DNA of 64,000 nucleotides from Neoroseomonas soli (GTDB lineage Bacteria > Pseudomonadota > Alphaproteobacteria > Acetobacterales > Acetobacteraceae), in NCBI RefSeq assembly GCF_018129065.1, contig NZ_JAAEDM010000015.1, forward strand, positions 17,898 to 81,897. Reading direction: 5' to 3'. The position numbers were made by a program, and so were the translations under genes. Below, in pieces: positions 59,276 to 64,000 of this stretch (positions are counted from its first letter, which is position 1; each line of letters opens with the position of its first letter). The notes below the pieces were generated by a model, which was not told the origin of the DNA, searched no databases, and saw only the letters and a program-made list of their open reading frames with translations.

Positions 59276-60043
59276 TCAGCGCAGCGTGGCGATCACCGGG
59301 GTGTGATCGGAAGGCTGCATCTCGGAACGGGGGCCGGTGTCCACCTCGCTGGATGCCAGCCGCTCGGCCAGTTCCGGGCTCAGCAGCACATGGTCGATGC
59401 GCAGGCCGCGGTTGATCTCGAAGGCCGCGCCGTAGTCCCAGTAGGTGTAGAGCGTCTCGTCCGGATGCAGCGCCCGCAGCGCGTCGGTCAGGCCGAGGTG
59501 CAGCAGGGCGCGGAAATGCGCGCGGCTCTCGGGCCGCACCAGGGCGTCGGTCGGCGGCAGGGCGCCGGGCGCCAGGTCGGCCTCGGTCGGGCAGACGTTG
59601 AAGTCGCCGAGCACGGCGAAGGGTGTGAAGGAATCGAGCCGTTCCGCCGCCACCGCCCGCAACCGGTCCATCCAGGCGAGCTTGAAGGCGAAGCCGGCCT
59701 CGCCGCCGGAATTGCCATTGGGCAGGTAGATGCCGGCCGCGTTCAGCCCGTCCGCGCGCACCTCGACATAGCGGGCCTGGGTGTCCTCGTCGTCGCCGGG
59801 CAGGTGTTCGGCGACGATCTCGAAGGGGATGCGCCCGATCACCGCCACGCCGTTCCGCCCGCCCGCCTGTCCGACGGCATGGGTCCTGTAGCCCAGCGCC
59901 TCGAACTCCAGGGCCGGCACCTGTTCCGCGGTGCAGCGCGTCTCCTGCAGGAAGAGCAGGTCCGGCTGCTCGCGCTGCAGGAACCGCGCCACATGTCCGG
60001 CGCGCTGCCGGATCGAGTTCACGTTGAAGGTCGCGAGTTTCAT
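59276..60043 (-). CDS. xth: Exodeoxyribonuclease III (AP endonuclease)
   Basis: Xth cuts DNA at abasic sites in base-excision repair and has 3' exonuclease activity. The 255-aa protein has the EEP-family motifs: ATFNVNSIRQR (Asn), LLFLQETRC (metal Glu), YLPNGNSGGEAGFAFKL, LGDFNVCPTEADL (Asp-x-Asn), and the final PSDHTPVIA (Asp-His). Full-length and complete. Confidence 0.93.
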   Translation of the reverse strand: MKLATFNVNSIRQRAGHVARFLQREQPDLLFLQETRCTAEQVPALEFEALGYRTHAVGQAGGRNGVAVIGRIPFEIVAEHLPGDDEDTQARYVEVRADGLNAAGIYLPNGNSGGEAGFAFKLAWMDRLRAVAAERLDSFTPFAVLGDFNVCPTEADLAPGALPPTDALVRPESRAHFRALLHLGLTDALRALHPDETLYTYWDYGAAFEINRGLRIDHVLLSPELAERLASSEVDTGPRSEMQPSDHTPVIATLR

Positions 60044-60133
60044 GGGCCTCGTCTTGCCGCGCCGACGCAGGAGGTGCGGCCCTGCCAGAAAAGGGAGGGG
60101 GTTCGGGGGAGGTTCTCCTCCCCCGCACGTCTT

Positions 60134-60487
60134 TCAGCCGACCGAGAAGGACGACCCGCACCCGCAGGCGGACGCCGCCTGGGGATTGCGGATGGCGAAA
60201 TGCGCCCCGATCAGTTCCTCGGCCCAGTCCAGTTCCGCCCCGGCCAACAGGTCGAGCGACACCGGGTCCACGAAGACCCGCCCGGCGCCCTCGCCGACCA
60301 CCAGGTCCTCCTCGGCCGGCGCGTCCTCCAGCCCGAACCTGTACTGGAATCCCGAGCAGCCGCCGGCCTCGACGGCCAGGCGGAGCCCGGCGCCGGCCCG
60401 CCCGTCCCGGCTGGCGATGTCGGCAATCTGGGCATGGGCGCGGTCGGTCACGCGGAAGGCAGGGGCGGGGCTGGCGCCGTCGGGCAT
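60134..60487 (-). CDS. erpA: A-type iron-sulfur cluster carrier (ErpA/IscA-like)
   Basis: A 117-aa HesB/IscA-family protein that passes Fe-S clusters to apo-enzymes. The three ligand cysteines are in place: C44 (EAGGCSGFQYRFG), C108 and C110 (ACGCGSSF). The start at 60487 (MPDGASP) is chosen; the longer frame adds an unlike Arg-rich leader. Its place beside xth and divergent from dgt is common in alphaproteobacteria and supports ErpA, though the family members are hard to tell apart. Confidence 0.86.
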   Translation of the reverse strand: MPDGASPAPAFRVTDRAHAQIADIASRDGRAGAGLRLAVEAGGCSGFQYRFGLEDAPAEEDLVVGEGAGRVFVDPVSLDLLAGAELDWAEELIGAHFAIRNPQAASACGCGSSFSVG

Positions 60488-60593
60488 GGCGGGGGTCACT
60501 CCTCGTAATGTCAAAGATAGGCGCTCCCGCGCGCCGTTCCAACGCGGGGGTGCGGTTGCCGGGGGGCCTGCCCGGATGCTACGGCCCCCGGCC

Positions 60594-61742
60594 ATGAGTC
60601 TCGCGCCCTATGCCGTCCGGCCCGAGACCTCCCGCGGCCGGCTATACCCGGAAGCGGGAGGTGACGCGCGCTCGCCCTTCCAGCGGGACCGGGACCGCAT
60701 CATCCATGCCACCGCCTTCCGCCGCCTTCAGTACAAGACGCAGGTCTTCGTCTATCACGAAGGCGACCACTTCCGGACCCGCCTGACCCATTCCATCGAG
60801 GTCGCGCAGATCGCCCGTTCCATCGCCCGCCTGCTGGCGCTGGACGAGGACCTGGCGGAGGCGCTGGCGCTCGCCCACGACCTCGGCCATCCGCCCTTCG
60901 GCCATGCGGGGGAGGACGCGCTGAACAGCGCGATGAAGCCGTATGGCGGCTTCGACCACAACGCGCAGTCGCTCAAGGCCGTCACGGCGCTGGAGACGCG
61001 CTACGCCGGCTTCGACGGGCTGAACCTGACCTGGGAGACGCTGGAAGGCCTCGCCAAGCACAACGGCCCACTGCGCCGCCCCTCGCCCTACATCGCCGAA
61101 TACGACGCGCAGCACCCGCTCGACCTCGACACCCATGCGAGCGCCGAGGCGCAGGTCGCCGCCCTGGCCGACGACATCGCCTACAACAACCATGACCTCG
61201 ACGACGGGCTGCGGGCGCGGCTCTTCACGCTCGAGGAGGTCGGTGAACTGCCCCTGATCGGGGAGGCGCTGCACGAGGCCCGCGCCTGCGCCACCGACGT
61301 GCCGCCGGAGCGCCTGGCGCCCGAGATGATCCGCCGCGTCATCAACCGCATGGTCGGTGACGTGGTGATCGAAAGCCGCCGGCGCCTCGCCGCGCTGGCA
61401 CCGCAGACGGTGGACGACATCCGCCGCGCCGCGCGGCCCATGGTCGCCTTCTCGGAGGCGATGACGGAGGCCAACCTCGCGGTGCGCGACTTCCTCTTCC
61501 ACCGAATGTACCGGCACTGGCGCGTCAACCGCACCATGGCGAAGTCCAAGCGCGTGGTGCAGGTGCTGTTCAGCCTGCTGCACGGCGGGCCGCAGATGCT
61601 GCCGCCGATCTGGCGCGCCCGCGCCGGGGAGCCCGGCAGCACGCGCTGCGCCCTGGTGGTGTGCGACTACATCGCCGGCATGACCGACCGCTACGCGCTG
61701 GAGGAACACCGGCGCATGACCGACCCCGACATCCCAGGCTGA
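60594..61742 (+). CDS. dgt: dGTP triphosphohydrolase-like protein
   Basis: An HD-domain enzyme of 382 aa that hydrolyses dGTP (or other dNTPs) to nucleoside and triphosphate. The metal site reads FRTRLTHSIEV (H66) and LALAHDLGHPPFGH (H95-D96), with the later Asp in ALADDIAYNNHDLDDG. The shorter length fits the bacterial dGTPase-like type 2 group. ATG 60594 begins MSLAPYAVRPETSRGR. argS starts 7 bases after it. Confidence 0.9.
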   Translation: MSLAPYAVRPETSRGRLYPEAGGDARSPFQRDRDRIIHATAFRRLQYKTQVFVYHEGDHFRTRLTHSIEVAQIARSIARLLALDEDLAEALALAHDLGHPPFGHAGEDALNSAMKPYGGFDHNAQSLKAVTALETRYAGFDGLNLTWETLEGLAKHNGPLRRPSPYIAEYDAQHPLDLDTHASAEAQVAALADDIAYNNHDLDDGLRARLFTLEEVGELPLIGEALHEARACATDVPPERLAPEMIRRVINRMVGDVVIESRRRLAALAPQTVDDIRRAARPMVAFSEAMTEANLAVRDFLFHRMYRHWRVNRTMAKSKRVVQVLFSLLHGGPQMLPPIWRARAGEPGSTRCALVVCDYIAGMTDRYALEEHRRMTDPDIPG

Positions 61743-61749
61743 GCACCCC

Positions 61750-63588
61750 ATGACCGAGAACATCTTCACCCTGCTGACGCAGGAGGTGCGCGGCGCGCTG
61801 GCCGCCCTGGTGCCCGACCTGCCTCCCGAAGCCCTGGCGCGCGTGCAGGTCGAGCCCCCGCGCGATGCCGCGCATGGCGACATGGCGACGAATGCCGCCT
61901 TGGTCGCAGCCAAGCCCGCGCGCATGCCGCCGCAGAAGCTCGCCGCGGCGCTGTCGGAGCGGCTGGCGGCATTGCCCATGGTCAGCGAGGCATCGCCGGC
62001 CGGCCCCGGCTTCGTGAACCTGCGGCTGCAGGAGGACTTCCTGCGCACCCAGGTGCCGGCCGTGCTGCGTGTCGGGGAACGCTTCGGGGACAGCGGGCTC
62101 GGCGCGAATGTGAAGGCGAATGTCGAGTACGTCTCGGCCAACCCGACCGGACCGATGCATGTCGGCCATTGCCGCGGTGCGGTGGTGGGCGATGCGCTGG
62201 CGAACCTGCTCGCCAAGGCGGGCTGGGCCGTCACCAAGGAGTACTACGTCAACGATGCCGGCAACCAGGTGATCGCGCTCGGCTGGGCGGCGTACTGGCG
62301 CTACCTGCGCGCCGTCACGCTCAACGGCGAGGACTGGACCGCGGAGGCGACCGAGCGCCGCTTCGGCGTGACGCTGCAATATCGCGGCGACTACCTGGTC
62401 GCCGTGGGCGAAGCCCTGGCCGAACGATTCGGCGACAGCCTTGCCGCCCGCCGCATGGAAGGGGAGAAGCTCCCGGCGGAGGAGACGCTTTCCGCCTTCG
62501 CGCCGGCGCTGGAACGCGGCTGGCTGGTGAAGACCGCCTGGCTCGACACCGCGCGCGAGACCGCGGTCGCGATGATGATGGCCGAGATCCGCGAGGACCT
62601 CGCGCTGCTCGGCGTGAAGCAGGACGTGTTCCTGAGCGAACGCGCGCTGGTCGAGGCCGGGTCCGTCGAGGGCGCAGTCCGGCTGCTCGAGGACAGGGGC
62701 CTGCTCTATGAGGGCGTGCTCGAACCGCCGAAGGGCAAGACGCCCGACGATTGGGAACCGCGCCCGCAGACTCTGTTCCGGGCGACGGATTTCGGCGACG
62801 ACGTGGACCGGCCGCTCCGCAAGTCGGATGGATCGAACACCTACTTCGCCAACGACATCGCCTGCCACGCCGACAAGATCGGGCGTGGGCACGAATTGCT
62901 GATCGACGTCTGGGGCGCCGACCATGGCGGCTACGTCTCCCGCATGCAGGCGGCGGTGCGGGCGGTCTCGGACGGGAAGGTGCCGCTGGAGATCGTGCTC
63001 TGCCAGATCGTGCACGTGATGAAGGCGGGGGAGCCCGTGCGCATGTCCAAGCGCGCCGGCACCTACGTCACGCTGCGCGACCTGATCGAGGAAGTGGGCC
63101 GCGACGCGGTGCGCTTCACCATGCTGACGCGCAAGTCGGACGCGCAGATGGAATTCGACCTCGACAAGGTCGTGGAGCAGACGCGCGACAACCCGGTCTT
63201 CTACGTGCAGTACGCCCACGCCCGCTGCCGCTCGGTGCTGCGCCAGGCTGGGGATCCGGCGGTGGCGGACCTCGTCTCGGCGCCGCTCGATGCGCTGATG
63301 GATCCGGCGGAGATGGCTCTGATCCGCCGCATCGCCGCCTGGCCGCGCACCGTGGAAGCAGCCGCAACAGCGCGTGAGCCGCACCGGATCGCGTTCTATC
63401 TTCAGGACTTGGCCGGGGATTTTCATGTACTGTGGAATCGTGGTCGCGACGATTCGACGCTCCGGTTCATCCGGGCGGAGGATCCGGAGGCGACCCGGGC
63501 CCGGCTGGCCCTCGTCGCGGCGACCGCGACGGTGATCCGCTCGGGCCTCGGCGTCATGGGGGTGACGCCGGTGGAGGAGATGCGCTGA
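61750..63588 (+). CDS. argS: Arginine-tRNA ligase
   Basis: ArgRS charges tRNA-Arg. The 612-aa class I synthetase has the N-terminal additional domain (EPPRDAAHGDMATNAALV), a HIGH-type motif HVGH at 137-140 (NPTGPMHVGHCRGA), the KMSK-type loop RMSKRAG at 431-437, and the C-terminal DALR anticodon domain (YVQYAHARCRSVLR). It is in one direction with dgt and the SPOR-type gene. Confidence 0.95.
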   Translation: MTENIFTLLTQEVRGALAALVPDLPPEALARVQVEPPRDAAHGDMATNAALVAAKPARMPPQKLAAALSERLAALPMVSEASPAGPGFVNLRLQEDFLRTQVPAVLRVGERFGDSGLGANVKANVEYVSANPTGPMHVGHCRGAVVGDALANLLAKAGWAVTKEYYVNDAGNQVIALGWAAYWRYLRAVTLNGEDWTAEATERRFGVTLQYRGDYLVAVGEALAERFGDSLAARRMEGEKLPAEETLSAFAPALERGWLVKTAWLDTARETAVAMMMAEIREDLALLGVKQDVFLSERALVEAGSVEGAVRLLEDRGLLYEGVLEPPKGKTPDDWEPRPQTLFRATDFGDDVDRPLRKSDGSNTYFANDIACHADKIGRGHELLIDVWGADHGGYVSRMQAAVRAVSDGKVPLEIVLCQIVHVMKAGEPVRMSKRAGTYVTLRDLIEEVGRDAVRFTMLTRKSDAQMEFDLDKVVEQTRDNPVFYVQYAHARCRSVLRQAGDPAVADLVSAPLDALMDPAEMALIRRIAAWPRTVEAAATAREPHRIAFYLQDLAGDFHVLWNRGRDDSTLRFIRAEDPEATRARLALVAATATVIRSGLGVMGVTPVEEMR

Positions 63589-63617
63589 CGGGCTGAGCAC
63601 GGCCCAGGGGGTGGGGC

Positions 63618-64000
63618 GTGAACGACATTCCGGTACCGTCCTATCGGGTGCGTCCGTCGAACGGCGGCGGGCCGCCCTGGCGACTGTTCGCCATCGGCGC
63701 GGGGCTCGCCGCGGCACTCATGGTCGGCGGCGCGGTGGTGTGGGGCGTCATGCGCCTGGGTGGCGTGCGCAGCGTGCCGCTCATCGAGGCCGATCCGCGC
63801 CCCTTCAAGGTGCGCCCGGACGATCCCGGCGGGCTGCGCGTGCCCAACCAGGACGAACTGATCTTCGAGCGCAACCGCGGCGCAAACCAGACTGGCGGAG
63901 GACGGCTGGCCCCGGAACCCGAGGCGCCGCGACTCGATGCGCTGCGAGCGCAGGTCGCGCAGCCCGCGCCGCGCCCGGGCGCGCCCGCACCAGTCGCGCC
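63618..64000 (+). CDS. SPOR-type cell-envelope protein, N-terminal part (cut by window end)
   Basis: The first 127 codons of a larger gene. A short cytoplasmic start (VNDIPVPSYRVRPSNGG) is followed by one TM segment (about 24-44, LFAIGAGLAAALMVGGAVVWG) and a Pro/Arg/Glu-rich periplasmic region. This is the build of SPOR-domain proteins, which in alphaproteobacteria commonly follow argS and bind denuded septal peptidoglycan. The SPOR domain itself would lie beyond the window, so the name rests on topology and gene order. It starts with GTG. Confidence 0.7.
   Translation, partial: MNDIPVPSYRVRPSNGGGPPWRLFAIGAGLAAALMVGGAVVWGVMRLGGVRSVPLIEADPRPFKVRPDDPGGLRVPNQDELIFERNRGANQTGGGRLAPEPEAPRLDALRAQVAQPAPRPGAPAPVA

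Noticed and set aside
1..64000. CRISPR array
   Set aside because: No regularly spaced 25-40-bp repeats with unique spacers were seen; the only short repeat cluster (27719-27826) has 12-bp units without spacers of equal length.

Overview
The window is high-GC (about 70%) bacterial DNA. The genes and their order point to an alphaproteobacterium, probably Rhodospirillales/Acetobacteraceae: pcm-like - tolC - popZ (DUF2497) - valS, and xth - erpA - dgt - argS - SPOR protein, are orders known from that class. The organism assignment is inference from gene order and codon bias.

Left chromosomal part (1-25,630). An RND efflux pair (adaptor, AcrB-type permease) is followed by a ThDP enzyme of the acetolactate-synthase family. 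Next come two Cache/PAS histidine kinases, each facing a convergent response regulator (a lone receiver, then an OmpR-type regulator overlapping its kinase gene). After a small metabolic stretch (carboxymuconolactone-decarboxylase-like protein, flavodoxin-like protein, amidohydrolase, unknown protein, gamma-glutamyltransferase) lies a carbon-phosphorus lyase cluster. phnG-H-I-J-K-L-M-DUF1045 is on the minus strand, mostly with ATGA overlaps. phnN meets it tail to tail, and phnF plus a second, divergent phnM are transcribed outward. The short phnG/phnF gap holds two different dyads that look like operators.

Integrated element (25,630-48,170, about 22.5 kb). It is bounded by a 21-bp direct repeat that is the 3' end (with CCA) of tRNA-Asn(GUU). 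A tyrosine integrase lies just inside the tRNA-distal end, and 14-bp repeats near both ends may be integrase arm sites. Cargo includes an AlpA-like regulator behind a cluster of five TGAGTRTTCC repeats, an archaeo-eukaryotic-type primase, chains of tiny ATGA-coupled unknown genes, and several nuclease or repair-like proteins (PD-(D/E)XK, GIY-YIG-like, thermonuclease, uracil-glycosylase-like, SRAP). It also carries an exported ClpP-fold protein, an XRE regulator divergent from a six-gene coupled operon containing a MbcA/ParS-type antitoxin domain, and a two-gene operon of a membrane protein plus a HEPN-motif protein. I see no capsid, tail, relaxase or type IV secretion genes, so it resembles a satellite-like or mobilizable integrative element with its own replication and defence-like cargo.

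Right chromosomal part (48,155-64,000). tRNA-Asn and tRNA-Cys are followed by housekeeping genes: a PCMT-family protein, TolC, PopZ, ValRS, a small membrane protein, a DUF72 protein, a luciferase-like oxidoreductase, IlvD, two small lipoproteins, Xth, an A-type Fe-S carrier, a dGTPase-like protein, ArgRS and the start of a SPOR-type protein cut by the window end.
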